A stretch of 55,625 nt of DNA from JBBSMX01 sp038232935 (GCA_038232935.1 JBBSMX010000009.1:1-55625); one strand, 5' to 3'. Positions 16,008 through 24,806 are shown, counted from the stretch's first letter. Notes: a model not told the origin generated them from the sequence alone. Made by a program: numbers and translations.

Positions 16008-16111
16008 GCCGCGCCGCGCCGCGCCTCCTCCTGCGCGCTGACTCCCCTCCGGAATTTGCCCCCTCTCCATCCCCTCGCGCTCCCGAGACGGCAGCGCGGG
16101 CCACAGCAGCG

Positions 16112-16873
16112 CTACGAGCGGCGGTAGCGTTCGAGGGTGAACTGCTCTCCGAGGTAGCGACGGCGGACCTCAGGGTCGTCGGCGAGCTCTTGGGCGGTGC
16201 CTTGCTGGAAGATGTGGCCTTCGTACATCAGGTACGCGCGGTCCGTAATGGCTAGTGTTTCGTGGACGTTATGATCAGTAATGAGGACGCCAATCCCCCG
16301 TCCCTGCAACCCGGCCACGACGTGCTGGATGTCCTCGACCGCGATCGGGTCGATGCCGGCGAACGGCTCGTCGAGGAGGATGAACTGCGGGCGGGTGGCG
16401 AGGGCGCGGGCGATCTCGGTCCGGCGGCGCTCCCCGCCGGAGAGGACGTAGCCCTTCGAGCCCCGCACCTTCTCCAACCCGAACTCGCCGATGAGCTCCT
16501 CGACGCGGACGCGCCGCTCTTCTTTAGAGAGCGGCTGGAATTCGAGCACGGCCTCGATGTTCTCCTCAACGGTGAGGTTGCGGAAGATGGACGCCTCCTG
16601 CGCGAGGTACCCGATGCCGCGCCGCGCCCGCCGGTACATCGGCAGCCGCATGATGTCGTCGTCGCCGAGATAGATGCGCCCCGTGTCCGGCCGTACCATC
16701 CCGACGATCATGTAGAACGTCGTCGTCTTCCCCGCCCCGTTCGGCCCGAGCAGGCCGACGACCTCGCCTTGCGTCACGCTCAGCGCCACGTCGTCCACGA
16801 CGGTCTGCTTGCGGTAACGCTTCGTGAGCCCTTCGGCGCGGAGGACGAGCGGCTGGGATGCGGGAGGTTCCAC
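16112..16873 (-). CDS. lptB: LPS export ABC transporter ATP-binding protein
   Basis: LptB powers extraction of lipopolysaccharide from the inner membrane. The Walker A motif is GLLGPNGAGKTTTFYMIVGM, the Q-loop region is GIGYLAQEASIFRNLTVEEN (the LptB-type EASIFR signature), the ABC signature is LSGGERRRTEIARAL, and Walker B is FILLDEPFAGIDP followed by the switch DHNVHETLAI. Length 253 aa is slightly over the usual 240. It lies downstream of the OstA-like and LptC-like genes, supporting an Lpt transport role. LptFG and LptD are not in the window. Confidence 0.95.
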   Translation of the reverse strand: MEPPASQPLVLRAEGLTKRYRKQTVVDDVALSVTQGEVVGLLGPNGAGKTTTFYMIVGMVRPDTGRIYLGDDDIMRLPMYRRARRGIGYLAQEASIFRNLTVEENIEAVLEFQPLSKEERRVRVEELIGEFGLEKVRGSKGYVLSGGERRRTEIARALATRPQFILLDEPFAGIDPIAVEDIQHVVAGLQGRGIGVLITDHNVHETLAITDRAYLMYEGHIFQQGTAQELADDPEVRRRYLGEQFTLERYRRS

Positions 16874-16886
16874 GGGTTCCTGTTTG

Positions 16887-16980
16887 TATAAAACGTACTG
16901 CGTAAAACGTAAGGGTGGCGCTTGCAGGACGCCGCAGAAAAGCGCCCATACGTTTTACGCTTCACGCATTACACATCACG
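16887..16980. repeat. Intergenic inverted heptamer element (element D)
   Basis: Left units TATAAAA, CGTACTG, CGTAAAA, CGTAAGG (16887-16914) face right units that read on the minus strand CGTGATG, TGTAATG, CGTGAAG, CGTAAAA, CGTATGG (16980-16945). The right end overlaps the stop codon of the OstA-like gene. It shares its unit theme with element E near 23700. Confidence 0.75.
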
Positions 16981-18691
16981 AGCCGCCTCCGCCGTTGACC
17001 GTCACATCGGGCGACGCAAGCTCCGGCGACTCGGGCTCCACGGGAGCAACGGGCTCCGGTGGGGCACGGCGGCGTTCGAGCGGGTTGTCGGCGAGCAGGC
17101 CCGCGCGGGTGGGACGGCGCTCCGGCGCATAGCGGAAGCCGTCGAGGCGGAGCGGCTCCGGGATCAGATTGGCGTCGTAGTAGATCCCATCGACGCCACG
17201 GATAACGTGTACGTCGCGGAGGTCGTCGCCGTCGAAGTGGAAGGCGAGGCTGTCGGCGGAGAACCGGACAGCCCCTTCGAGCACACCCGCGCTGTCGGCG
17301 CGGACGTAGACGGCCTCGGCACTCGGCCAGACCTTCATCCAGCGGAGGCTGTCGCGCGCGAAGAGGGCGAGCATCCGGCGACCCCGGATCTGATCGATGC
17401 GGTCCACCGTGGAGTCCCGGCGCGCGGCGAACGCGCGGCCAGTGACGCGGACGGAATCGACGGCTTCGTCGCGCGCCGTGACGCGGATCGTGTCGCCGGA
17501 GATCTCGGTGACGACGGCGGAGCCGCGCGCGTTCAACCAGCCGACCGGGTCGCGGTAGAGCCACACGTCGTCCCGCACCGGCGGCGCTCGTTCTGCCCGC
17601 GCCGTGTCCGCTTCGAACTCGATCCGGTCGAAGACGGCGGAATCGGCGACGGCGGCGAGCTGCGTGCCCAGCAGGTGCACGTCGCCCCGAGCGATGAGTC
17701 GCTGAAACGTCGCGCCCGGCGGGGGCGGCCGACCGCCGAGGGAGTCGGGCTGCGAGGCTTCGAGCACGCGGGCGCGGACGAGCAGGGTGTCCGTCGCCCC
17801 GGTCGAATCCGTTTGGAGCCGGACGAGAAGCGGGTCGATCTCGACGCGGCTGAAGCGCGCCCGCTCGTCGTGGAAGCCGCTTCCTCCGAAGAGCAGCGTG
17901 CGCCGCGTCGAGTCCGGCGGCGCGTCCGGCGCGTCCTCGTCCCGCCCGCCGAAGCGCTCGACGACTACACCGCCGCGCGCGATGGAGACCTCGGTATTCC
18001 GGAAGTGGGTGAGGGTGTCCGCTTCGAGCCGTGTGCTCTGCTCGTGGTGGAGCCGCACGTCGCCGTAAAAGTCGGCGCGCTTGTCCTCGGTCCCGTAGCG
18101 ACCCCGCTCGCTCGTCAGCACCGAGACGCTATCCACGAGCCGGACGTCGCCCTCGAAGAGGGCCTCTTTGCTCCCGGTGAGGTACGTGCCGCGCGCGCTC
18201 GTCAGCACGGCATCGCCCTCACGCTCGACGAGGCGGACGGGCTCGTCGAACTCGGCGCGTTTGGCGGGGCGGAAGTAGGTCACCGAGTGGGAGAACATCT
18301 CGGCCTCGGCGTCGGCAAGGCGAACGTCGCCCTCGGCACGGCCCACGCGGGTGCGGCTGTCGTACTGCACCTGCCGGGCATTGAGCGTGTCGGCCTGGTC
18401 GGCGATCTCGACCTCGCCCTCGAACAGGATCTCGCTGCGGTCGAGGAACTGCGTAGCGCGGCGGGCGCGGAGGTCCGTCGAGTCCTGTACGAGGTGGACG
18501 TTTCCGACGAGCGTCCGGACGCGCTCGCCGCCCACGACGGAGCCCGCCACCGAATCGGCGTTGACGATGGTGACGATGCGCGTCTCGCTCTCCTGCGCCT
18601 GCGCTACGCTGCACAGCAGAAACAGCAGGCCGATCAGACTCAGCGCCCAACCCTCCCGTCCCTCCGCGCCTCCGCTCTTCCGCTCTTCCAC
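16976..18691 (-). CDS. Large LptA/OstA-like periplasmic protein
   Basis: After a GTG start at 18691, two bases past the LptC-like stop, the protein shows a hydrophobic signal stretch (WALSLIGLLFLLCSVAQAQ). It then has many short beta-rich repeats of the OstA type: VGNVHLVQDSTDLRARRATQ, ILFEGEVEIADQADTLNARQ, RAEGDVRLADAEAEMFSHSV, ALFEGDVRLVDSVSVLTSER and others. Such repeats form the beta-jellyroll that carries lipopolysaccharide between membranes. At about 571 aa it is much longer than E. coli LptA, as in other Bacteroidota-type OstA-like proteins. The start is uncertain: no ATG lies between LptC and the signal peptide. The first 14 codons coincide with an octamer repeat. Confidence 0.8.
   Translation of the reverse strand: MEERKSGGAEGREGWALSLIGLLFLLCSVAQAQESETRIVTIVNADSVAGSVVGGERVRTLVGNVHLVQDSTDLRARRATQFLDRSEILFEGEVEIADQADTLNARQVQYDSRTRVGRAEGDVRLADAEAEMFSHSVTYFRPAKRAEFDEPVRLVEREGDAVLTSARGTYLTGSKEALFEGDVRLVDSVSVLTSERGRYGTEDKRADFYGDVRLHHEQSTRLEADTLTHFRNTEVSIARGGVVVERFGGRDEDAPDAPPDSTRRTLLFGGSGFHDERARFSRVEIDPLLVRLQTDSTGATDTLLVRARVLEASQPDSLGGRPPPPGATFQRLIARGDVHLLGTQLAAVADSAVFDRIEFEADTARAERAPPVRDDVWLYRDPVGWLNARGSAVVTEISGDTIRVTARDEAVDSVRVTGRAFAARRDSTVDRIDQIRGRRMLALFARDSLRWMKVWPSAEAVYVRADSAGVLEGAVRFSADSLAFHFDGDDLRDVHVIRGVDGIYYDANLIPEPLRLDGFRYAPERRPTRAGLLADNPLERRRAPPEPVAPVEPESPELASPDVTVNGGGGS
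18652..18691 (-). repeat. Octamer array overlapping the start of the OstA-like gene (element G)
   Basis: Reading the minus strand from 18691: GTGGAAGA, GCGGAAGA, GCGGAGGC, GCGGAGGG, ACGGGAGG. The units overlap the presumed GTG start, so if that start is right they encode the charged N-terminus before the signal peptide (VEERKSGGAEGREG). It may be an intergenic repeat that was taken into the gene. Confidence 0.5.
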
Positions 18692-18693
18692 GC

Positions 18694-19308
18694 CTATTCC
18701 TCCACCGTCACCTGCCCGGTGATCCGGGCGAGCGAGTACGTCTCCAGATTCTCGTCGGCGACGAGCCGGTAGCCCTGCAGACGCTCCTCGGGCGTGACGA
18801 TCTGCACGAAGCCGTCGGTGCGAAGGCTGCGGCCGGCCTCGTCCCACGTGAGTGCCTCGGTGCGGAGCGTCTTGCCCGTCTCCGTCCGGACGACGGCGCG
18901 CCCCTCGGCTACGAACCGCCGCTCGGCGTCGAAGTAGATCAGCCGATTGGATTCCACCGTCGCCGTCGGCCGTCCAGCGGCATCGTACACCTGCACCTTC
19001 ACGCGGGTAGAGTCGCCGGGGGCGGCCGGGCCAAAGCGGGCGAATGTGCTGTCGGCGCGTTCGTAGCGCGCGAGATACGGGGCACGGACGAGGGCACGGG
19101 GCTGGCCGTCCATCGCGAGCGAGAGCGAGACGTCCCAGGTTTCCTGATCGGGGAGATCCTCCAGCACCACGTCGGAGGGGATCATGTCACCCCGCCGCGT
19201 ACACCCCGCCAGCAGCAGGACGGCGAGCAACACGAGGGGCCGTCCCCGACGCCAACCGGGTGTGCTATCGCACACGATGCGGCGGGCGATGAGAGCGAAG
19301 AGGGACAC
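18694..19308 (-). CDS. lptC: LptC-like LPS export lipoprotein
   Basis: LptC receives lipopolysaccharide from LptBFG and passes it to LptA. The N-terminal hydrophobic segment LVLLAVLLLAGCTRR has a lipobox (LLAGC), so this is probably a lipoprotein, unlike the membrane-anchored E. coli LptC. The rest is beta-rich: VQVYDAAGRPTATVESNRLI, VAEGRAVVRTETGKTLRTEA and TDGFVQIVTPEERLQGYRLV fit the LptC family. A GTG at 19308 gives 204 aa and a well-placed signal. An ATG at 19434 is possible but adds an unconvincing 42-residue extension. The stop lies two bases before the next gene's start, so the two are translationally linked. Confidence 0.8.
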   Translation of the reverse strand: MSLFALIARRIVCDSTPGWRRGRPLVLLAVLLLAGCTRRGDMIPSDVVLEDLPDQETWDVSLSLAMDGQPRALVRAPYLARYERADSTFARFGPAAPGDSTRVKVQVYDAAGRPTATVESNRLIYFDAERRFVAEGRAVVRTETGKTLRTEALTWDEAGRSLRTDGFVQIVTPEERLQGYRLVADENLETYSLARITGQVTVEE

Positions 19309-19650
19309 GGGGGCGGGGTGAGTGGGAGGGGACAAGATACGGGGAGCGCAGCGGGGCGCTCGTTCTCCCAACGTTTCGAAACGAATGAATCGTGTTACGA
19401 GGATACCGTAGCCGCCCGGCCGCTCGGGGCTCACGGATCGCCTTTCGCGACGGGCTTTGCCGCCCCGTCCTTATCGCCCGTGTCCCCGTATTCCGGCCGA
19501 GGCCCTTCCCATCCCTTTATGACGTGTAGTATGTTGCAGTCGCAGGACGGCGTGCACCATCCATCCTTCCGAGTGGTACGATATTAGACGTTGAAACAGT
19601 GACACGGCGCGCTCGTCGCCGCCCATCGTGTTTCAACTGCCGACACCAAC
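19309..19650. other. Divergent intergenic region, lptC / STAS gene
   Basis: About 340 bases without a convincing gene separate the minus-strand Lpt cluster from the plus-strand regulatory operon. It holds the perfect 12-base palindrome CGTTTCGAAACG at 19372-19383. No promoter here matches a consensus well enough to call. Confidence 0.5.
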
Positions 19651-20028
19651 ATGAGCATCACCATACAAAACGCTTCCGCCGACACGGCCGTCGTCTGCAT
19701 AGGCAAGGCGCTCGACTTCCGCAACGCGAAGGACTTCAAGGAGGCCTGCCAGAGCCGCATCCAGGACGGCATCCGTAACTTCGTGCTCGATTTCTCCGGC
19801 ACGGGTATCCTCGACTCTACGGGGCTCGGGGCCATCTTCTCGCTCTACCGCCAGCTCACGCCGCTGGGAGGGCAGGTGGTCTTCGCCGCCGTCAGCCGCC
19901 CGGTCCAGGTCGTCGTCCAGCTGACGCGGACGTACAAGGTGTTCCGCCAGTACCCGACGGTGACGGCAGCCCACGAGCAGATCCTCTCTCGGTCCACCAC
20001 CAACGGAAGCCGAGCCGGTGCTGCCTAA
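19651..20028 (+). CDS. STAS-domain anti-sigma factor antagonist
   Basis: The 125-residue protein is a single STAS domain of SpoIIAA/RsbV type. The phosphorylatable serine lies in FSGTGILDSTGLGAIFSLYR at about residue 55, and the N-terminus (MSITIQNASADTAVVCIGKA) has the usual strand pattern. Known relatives bind an anti-sigma kinase when unphosphorylated and so free a sigma factor or other target. It opens a three-gene plus-strand operon with an anti-sigma kinase and a phosphatase, giving the complete set needed for partner switching. No sigma factor gene lies in the operon. Confidence 0.92.
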   Translation: MSITIQNASADTAVVCIGKALDFRNAKDFKEACQSRIQDGIRNFVLDFSGTGILDSTGLGAIFSLYRQLTPLGGQVVFAAVSRPVQVVVQLTRTYKVFRQYPTVTAAHEQILSRSTTNGSRAGAA

Positions 20029-20062
20029 ACCCATCTCTGACCTTCCCTCCGGGCCTGTTCTC

Positions 20063-20536
20063 ATGCCCCAATCGGTCCAGTTCCGGGACCTCAGTACGGT
20101 CATCGACGAGCTCCACGGCTTGTTCGAGCGATGGGAGCGCGGCGAAGCCTCCCTCCTCCCCCTCGACGACTTCAACCTGCAGGTGATGAAGTTCGCCGTC
20201 CACGAGTGGGTGGCCAACCTCGTTCAGCACGCGGACTTCGGTGCCCACCTGCCGCTGATCCAAGTCGCGATCCAACCCAACGGGGAGCGAGTCCACTGCA
20301 TGATCGAGGACAACTCCAGAGGCTTCGACTTCAACCACCAGCTCGTCAAGCAGCAGCAGGCGGTCGAAGCAGTCCTGCCGCCGGATCGCGGGCGGGGTCT
20401 CCTGATTATGATCGCCTGCACCGAAGACCTCCGCTACTATCAGCCCGTGGCTGTCACGCAGGCCGGCGGACAACGGCACCGCCTCGAATTCTCGATCTCC
20501 GCCCATAGGAAGCCATGGCTCGACATTCCGTTCTAG
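20063..20536 (+). CDS. Anti-sigma regulatory factor (RsbW-like histidine kinase-type ATPase)
   Basis: A GHKL-type ATPase of the RsbW/SpoIIAB group. The N box is visible in FAVHEWVANLVQHADFG, a G1-type motif in CMIEDNSRGFDFN (a serine where many have glycine), and the G2-type GRGLLIMIACTED. It would phosphorylate the STAS protein encoded just upstream. The ATG at 20063 starts close to the domain. A GTG at 20018, inside the end of the STAS gene, would add 15 residues and is an alternative start. Its end overlaps the phosphatase gene by 22 bases, which suggests coupled translation. Confidence 0.88.
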   Translation: MPQSVQFRDLSTVIDELHGLFERWERGEASLLPLDDFNLQVMKFAVHEWVANLVQHADFGAHLPLIQVAIQPNGERVHCMIEDNSRGFDFNHQLVKQQQAVEAVLPPDRGRGLLIMIACTEDLRYYQPVAVTQAGGQRHRLEFSISAHRKPWLDIPF

Positions 20537-21690
20537 TCGTCGAAGACAACCACACCCTCCGGCGGCTCCTTGAGTACCGGCTCAGCAAGCACTACGACGT
20601 GCGGGCTGCGCAGCACGGCGAGGAGGCGCTCGTGATGGTCGAGGAGGCCGTCCCTGACCTCATCGTCTCGGACATCATGATGCCCCGGATGGACGGGTTC
20701 GCCCTCCTGGCCGTACTCCGGCAGGACGAGCGCACCCGCGCCATCCCCTTCATCTTCCTCACGGCCAAGACCGACGACCCGAGCCGCACCAAAGGCCTCA
20801 GTCATGGTGTGGACGACTATATCACGAAGCCGTTCGACATCGACTTCCTGCTGACCCGGATCGAGCACATCCTCGAACGGGCCGAGGTCTACCAGAACAA
20901 GCTCAGCGCCCGCATCGGCCGGGACTTCTCGGACCGGCTCATGCCGAAGACGATGCCGAAGGAGCCCGGCTACCGCGCCCTCTTCTACAGCCAGCCGAAG
21001 GAGGACGGCGGCGGCGACCTCTTCGACTGGAAGGAGATCCGCCCCGGCTCGTACCTCTTCACCGTGGGCGACATCATGGGCAAGGGGCTGCAGGCGAAGT
21101 TCTACGCCTTCTCCTTCCTCTCCTACATCCGCTCCACCGTCCACGCCATGCTGGAGCAGACGGACTCCCCCGCCGCCCTGCTCCGCCGCGTCAACCAGAT
21201 GCTGATCCGGGACGAGGTGCTCGAAGAAACCTTCGCCTCGCTCCTGATTCTGCGCTGGGAGCCGGCTACCAACACCATCACCTACGCGAATGCCGGCCAC
21301 TGCCGGCCCATCCTCGTCACGCCCACACGCACCGGTGTCGTGGAGCACTCAGAGATGATTCTTGGGCTGGACGCAGCAGAGAAGTACCAGGACCGCAGCA
21401 TCCAGCTCCCCCCCGGTAGCGCTCTCGTCGCCTACACCGACGGGCTGATCGAGCAGGTCTCGCAGACTGGCGAGCAGTTCGGCGAGATCGGCGTCGCGGC
21501 GGCGGCGGCGGCGGCCCTCGGCACCCCGCAGCCGGTGAATGACATGCTCAAGGGCCTGCTGCGCCGAAGCGTCGAGCCCCGTTTCGGCGACGACATCCTC
21601 GTGTTCTGGCTCGAACGGCAGCTAGTCGGACAGGAAGAGCCCGAAACCCCGTCATCGCCCGATCCGCAGGAAGCTTCTTCGACGGCCTGA
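20515..21690 (+). CDS. Response regulator with PP2C-type (SpoIIE/RsbU) phosphatase domain
   Basis: Residues 1-125 are a receiver domain: VLVVEDNHTLRRLLEYRL, the phospho-acceptor aspartate in DLIVSDIMMPRMDGF, FLTAKTDD and DYITKPFD. After a short helical linker comes a PP2C phosphatase with GGGDLFDWKEI (metal-binding aspartate), FTVGDIMGKGLQAKF, YANAGHCRPIL, VAYTDGLIEQ and GDDILVFWLER. It should dephosphorylate the STAS protein in response to a sensor kinase that is not encoded here. A low-complexity tail ends the protein. A strong terminator follows. Confidence 0.94.
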   Translation: MARHSVLVVEDNHTLRRLLEYRLSKHYDVRAAQHGEEALVMVEEAVPDLIVSDIMMPRMDGFALLAVLRQDERTRAIPFIFLTAKTDDPSRTKGLSHGVDDYITKPFDIDFLLTRIEHILERAEVYQNKLSARIGRDFSDRLMPKTMPKEPGYRALFYSQPKEDGGGDLFDWKEIRPGSYLFTVGDIMGKGLQAKFYAFSFLSYIRSTVHAMLEQTDSPAALLRRVNQMLIRDEVLEETFASLLILRWEPATNTITYANAGHCRPILVTPTRTGVVEHSEMILGLDAAEKYQDRSIQLPPGSALVAYTDGLIEQVSQTGEQFGEIGVAAAAAAALGTPQPVNDMLKGLLRRSVEPRFGDDILVFWLERQLVGQEEPETPSSPDPQEASSTA

Positions 21691-21727
21691 GTCCCCGCTC
21701 TTCCCCCTCCCGAACGTTCCAATTTCG

Positions 21728-21760
21728 TAGGGTCGACCGGCCGGTCGACCCTATTTTTTT
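21728..21760 (+). terminator. Rho-independent terminator of the partner-switching operon
   Basis: The 26-base perfect palindrome formed by TAGGGTCGACCGG and CCGGTCGACCCTA is followed directly by seven T. It lies 38 bases after the phosphatase stop and just before the convergent M48 protease end. Confidence 0.93.
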
Positions 21761-21764
21761 GCCC

Positions 21765-23675
21765 TCACCCTGCCAGCGAGAGCGCGTCGAGCTTCGGCAG
21801 GAACGAAGGCAGCGGAGCCTCCAGCGCGATCGCGACGGCCCGGAGTAGCTGGCCTTCCTCCTGCGTCACAGTCCGGTCGTGGAGCACGGTCTGAACGCAC
21901 GCCACCACCACCTGCGCGCGCACATCCGCGCCGGCCGCGCCGATCCGCTCCAGCACGCCGTCGAGGTCTTTGGTGGTGCACGCCACCGGCCGGTAGTCCG
22001 CCGGGGTGAGGGTGCGGAGCCCGGACCGGAAGGCCGCCAGCATCTCCGCCGCTGTCGGCGTACCGATGTGGGCGAGGGCCGAGAGCAGCACGGTGGCGTC
22101 GGAGAGCACATCGTCGAGGCCCGCGTTGGTACGAGCGCGGGGGAGGCCGAGGAGCGCTGCGAGCCGGTGCTGCACGATGGTTTCGAGGGCGAACTCGAAG
22201 ACGGACAGCCGGCCGTCGATACGGGCAAGCGCGGCGAGTATCTGTGAGAACCGCTTCGCCTGCGGAGGCGAAAGCTGGCGGAGAGCGGGCGCGGCCAGGT
22301 CCACGAGCGGCAGCCGCGCCTCGACGGGGAGAGCGGCCACAGCCGGTTGGAGGCGGCGCACCTCGGCGTGGAGCGGCGGAGCAAGCGCCTCACCGAGCGT
22401 TTTCCACTGCCGTTCGTGGATGGCGGGCTCCACGTCCAGCATCAGCGCATACACCGTCGCGACCGCGCTGAACGACGAGCCGACCGCCTCGCGCAGTTCA
22501 GCCGGCATCTCATCGAGCACGGCGGCCCCGACGGCAGGCGAGAGACTTCGGGCCGTGTGCACCGGCGGCTCGGTGGCCGGGCGGCCGACAGACGGAGGAT
22601 CGGCTTGTACGGCCCCGGCGAGCCCGAGCGCCCGCTCCTCCTCGGCAGCGGACACCGCCGTCGAGGCTTCGTAGATATCGAAGCTCCCCTCGAAAGACGG
22701 GTCGAGGCGGCGGATACGTTCGGTGAGGGGCGGGTGCGTGGCCCACAGCCGGCTGATGAGGCCCGGCCGCATCCCGTTGGCGAAGAAGAAGTGGCTGATC
22801 TCCTCGCTCGACGAGTTCTGGATCGACGAGCCGGCGGCACCGATCTTCTTGAGTGCCCCGGCCAACCCAACCGGATTCCGGGTGAACTGGACGGCGGCAG
22901 CGTCGGCGAGGACTTCGCGCTGGCGCGACACGGCAGCCCGGATGATCCGCCCGAACAGCACGCCGAGGTAGCCCGCCAGAAACAGCGCGAGCCCGACGGC
23001 GAGTGCAGCGAGCGCGGCCTGATTCTTCTTCCCGCCGCGGATGTGCCAGCTACTCCGCAGCAGCAACCGCCCCGCGAGGCCGAGGGCGAGGATGCCGAAG
23101 ATCAGCCCCGTCAGCCGGAGGTTGAGCCGGCTGTCGCGGTTGAGCAGGTGACTGAACTCGTGCGCGACGACGCCCTGCAACTCGTCCCTCGTGAGAGCGC
23201 GGAGCGCGCCGTCCGTCACGGCTACGATGGCGTCGTCGATGCCGTAGCCAGCAGCGAAGGCGTTGATGGCCGGCTCGTCCGGGAGCACGTAGACGACGGG
23301 CACCGGCACACCCGAGGCGAGCGCCATCTCCTCCACGACGTTGCGGAGCCGCCGCTCGTCCGGGTCCGCGGACTCCGGTGAAACGACGCGCCCCCCCATC
23401 ATCTCGGCGACGGCCGAGCCTCCGCTCCGGAGGGTGAGCGTCCGCACGCCGCTGGCGATAACTACCGTCCCTATCACGCCGGCCGTGACGAGGGCGAAGA
23501 GCGTCGGGTCCCACCAGCTAACCGGGAGCGCCGCCGCCGTCGTCTCCGGCCCGCGCAGCGCGAGGACGGCCGCGAGGTAGACTGTCGCCACGATCAGCGC
23601 CACGGCGAGGGCGAAGAGGGCGACGAGCCACCCCGTCCGCCGCTTCGCTTGCTCCTGCTGCGCGAAAAAGTCCAT
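21765..23675 (-). CDS. M48-family metallopeptidase (HtpX-like), membrane-anchored
   Basis: Two N-terminal membrane segments (about residues 15-40 and 55-76) precede a zinc-protease domain with HEFSH at residues 172-176 (QGVVAHEFSHLLNRDSRLNL). A second pair of hydrophobic segments lies around 190-235, then AVSRQREVLADAAAVQFTRN with the third ligand glutamate. The C-terminal 300 residues are a helical extension absent from standard HtpX (total 636 aa). It starts downstream of a lemA gene, a pairing common in bacteria. A role in membrane protein quality control is inferred from the family. Confidence 0.9.
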   Translation of the reverse strand: MDFFAQQEQAKRRTGWLVALFALAVALIVATVYLAAVLALRGPETTAAALPVSWWDPTLFALVTAGVIGTVVIASGVRTLTLRSGGSAVAEMMGGRVVSPESADPDERRLRNVVEEMALASGVPVPVVYVLPDEPAINAFAAGYGIDDAIVAVTDGALRALTRDELQGVVAHEFSHLLNRDSRLNLRLTGLIFGILALGLAGRLLLRSSWHIRGGKKNQAALAALAVGLALFLAGYLGVLFGRIIRAAVSRQREVLADAAAVQFTRNPVGLAGALKKIGAAGSSIQNSSSEEISHFFFANGMRPGLISRLWATHPPLTERIRRLDPSFEGSFDIYEASTAVSAAEEERALGLAGAVQADPPSVGRPATEPPVHTARSLSPAVGAAVLDEMPAELREAVGSSFSAVATVYALMLDVEPAIHERQWKTLGEALAPPLHAEVRRLQPAVAALPVEARLPLVDLAAPALRQLSPPQAKRFSQILAALARIDGRLSVFEFALETIVQHRLAALLGLPRARTNAGLDDVLSDATVLLSALAHIGTPTAAEMLAAFRSGLRTLTPADYRPVACTTKDLDGVLERIGAAGADVRAQVVVACVQTVLHDRTVTQEEGQLLRAVAIALEAPLPSFLPKLDALSLAG

Positions 23676-23676
23676 A

Positions 23677-23773
23677 GCGTGAAGCGTAAGGCGTGAGACG
23701 TAAAACGTAAGGGGGCCAGTAACGAGGCTGTGAGATAAGGCCTCCTTACGTTTTACGCTCTACGTTTCACGAG
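23677..23773. repeat. Intergenic inverted heptamer element (element E)
   Basis: Left units GCGTGAA, GCGTAAG, GCGTGAG, ACGTAAA, ACGTAAG (23677-23711) face right units that read on the minus strand TCGTGAA, ACGTAGA, GCGTAAA, ACGTAAG (23772-23745). It fills the whole gap between lemA and the M48 gene and touches the lemA stop codon. The theme is nearly the same as in element D. Confidence 0.78.
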
Positions 23774-24354
23774 AACGACACCTTCGGTGCCTCGCGCTCC
23801 TCGTAGGACTCGACCTCGAACAACTCGGCCCCCTGGAAGCCGAGCGGGCCGGCGACGACGACGGCCGGGAAGGTCTCGCGCGCGGTGTTGTAGCTCATCA
23901 CGGCGTCGTTGTAGGCCTGCCGGGAGAAGGCAATCCGGTTCTCCGTCGAGGTGAGCTCCTCCATGAGCTGCGTCATCGTCCGGTCCCCTTTCAGATCAGG
24001 GTACGCTTCGGCGAGAGCGAAGAACCGGCCGAGTGCGCCACCGAGCGCCGCTTCAGCACCGACGAGGGCCTGCATCGTCGCCGGGTTGCCGGGATCGGCC
24101 GACGCTTTCCGCTCGGCGTTGGCCGCTGCGTTGCGCGCCGCGATCACCGCTTCCAGCGTCTCGCGCTCGTGCTTGAGGTAGCCCTTCGACGTCTCGACGA
24201 GGTTGGGGATCAGGTCGTAGCGCCGCTTGAGCTGCACGTCGATCTGCGCGAACGCGTTCTTGTAGCGGTTGCGCTGCGCGACTAGCTTGTTGTAAATCCC
24301 GACCGCAAAGACGGCGATCAGGACGATGATGCCGACCAGGATGAGCGTGCCCAT
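23767..24354 (-). CDS. lemA: LemA family protein
   Basis: One N-terminal membrane helix (MGTLILVGIIVLIAVFAVGI) is followed by the long helical LemA domain: YNKLVAQRNRYKNAFAQIDV, QLKRRYDLIPNLVETSKGYL, EETLTSTENRIAF-like text (MEELTSTENRIAFSRQAYND) and SYNTARETFPAVVVAGPLGF. The 195-residue length is usual. Function is not firmly known. LemA genes often lie beside M48 proteases, as here. Confidence 0.94.
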   Translation of the reverse strand: MGTLILVGIIVLIAVFAVGIYNKLVAQRNRYKNAFAQIDVQLKRRYDLIPNLVETSKGYLKHERETLEAVIAARNAAANAERKASADPGNPATMQALVGAEAALGGALGRFFALAEAYPDLKGDRTMTQLMEELTSTENRIAFSRQAYNDAVMSYNTARETFPAVVVAGPLGFQGAELFEVESYEEREAPKVSFS

Positions 24355-24503
24355 GGGATAGCCTCCGTTGGTTTCTGGTTGCCGCTGCCTCTCCCTACGA
24401 AGTGCGCGGGGCCGGGTTACGAACCGTACCTACCGGCCCCGCGTGAACCGTCCGCCGCTGCCCAGCCCCCTTCCTCCTCGGCGCGCTCGGGTCCAGCGCT
24501 CGT

Positions 24504-24806
24504 TCAGTCTTTGACGGCGTAGTCTTCATAGTCGAGGACCGGCTCGTTCAGAGCCTGCGTGATGAGTTCGATGTTCTCCTCCAACTCCTCCCTCGTATCG
24601 CCGCACGCCGCGGCCGGCTCGTTAGCGATCCCCAGCAACCCCTCGCGGTGATCGTAGTAGGCCTCGTGGACGAAGAGGATTCCTTTCTTCCCATGCTTCA
24701 CCACCCGATACCCCCAGTAGTTGATCGTCGCGATGTCCTCCAACTGACGGATCGTGGTCGAGGAGATGTCGAGTCCACAGCTCGAGTTGAACGTGAGGCG
24801 GCTCAT
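24504..24806 (-). CDS. Uncharacterised 100-aa protein
   Basis: The protein reads SYRVV-type beta strands (INYWGYRVVKHGKKGILFVH, EAYYDHREGLLGIANEPAAA) and ends in a helix CGDTREELEENIELITQALN followed by PVLDYEDY. The layout of a beta meander and then an 'ETREELEENI' helix recalls small HicB-like proteins, but no HicA partner lies next to it and I do not assign a toxin-antitoxin role. A GC-rich inverted repeat at 24405-24443 follows the gene but lacks a T run. Confidence 0.65.
   Translation of the reverse strand: MSRLTFNSSCGLDISSTTIRQLEDIATINYWGYRVVKHGKKGILFVHEAYYDHREGLLGIANEPAAACGDTREELEENIELITQALNEPVLDYEDYAVKD

Noticed and set aside
24504..24806. HicB-type antitoxin
   Set aside because: No HicA-like partner is adjacent and the similarity is only in layout.
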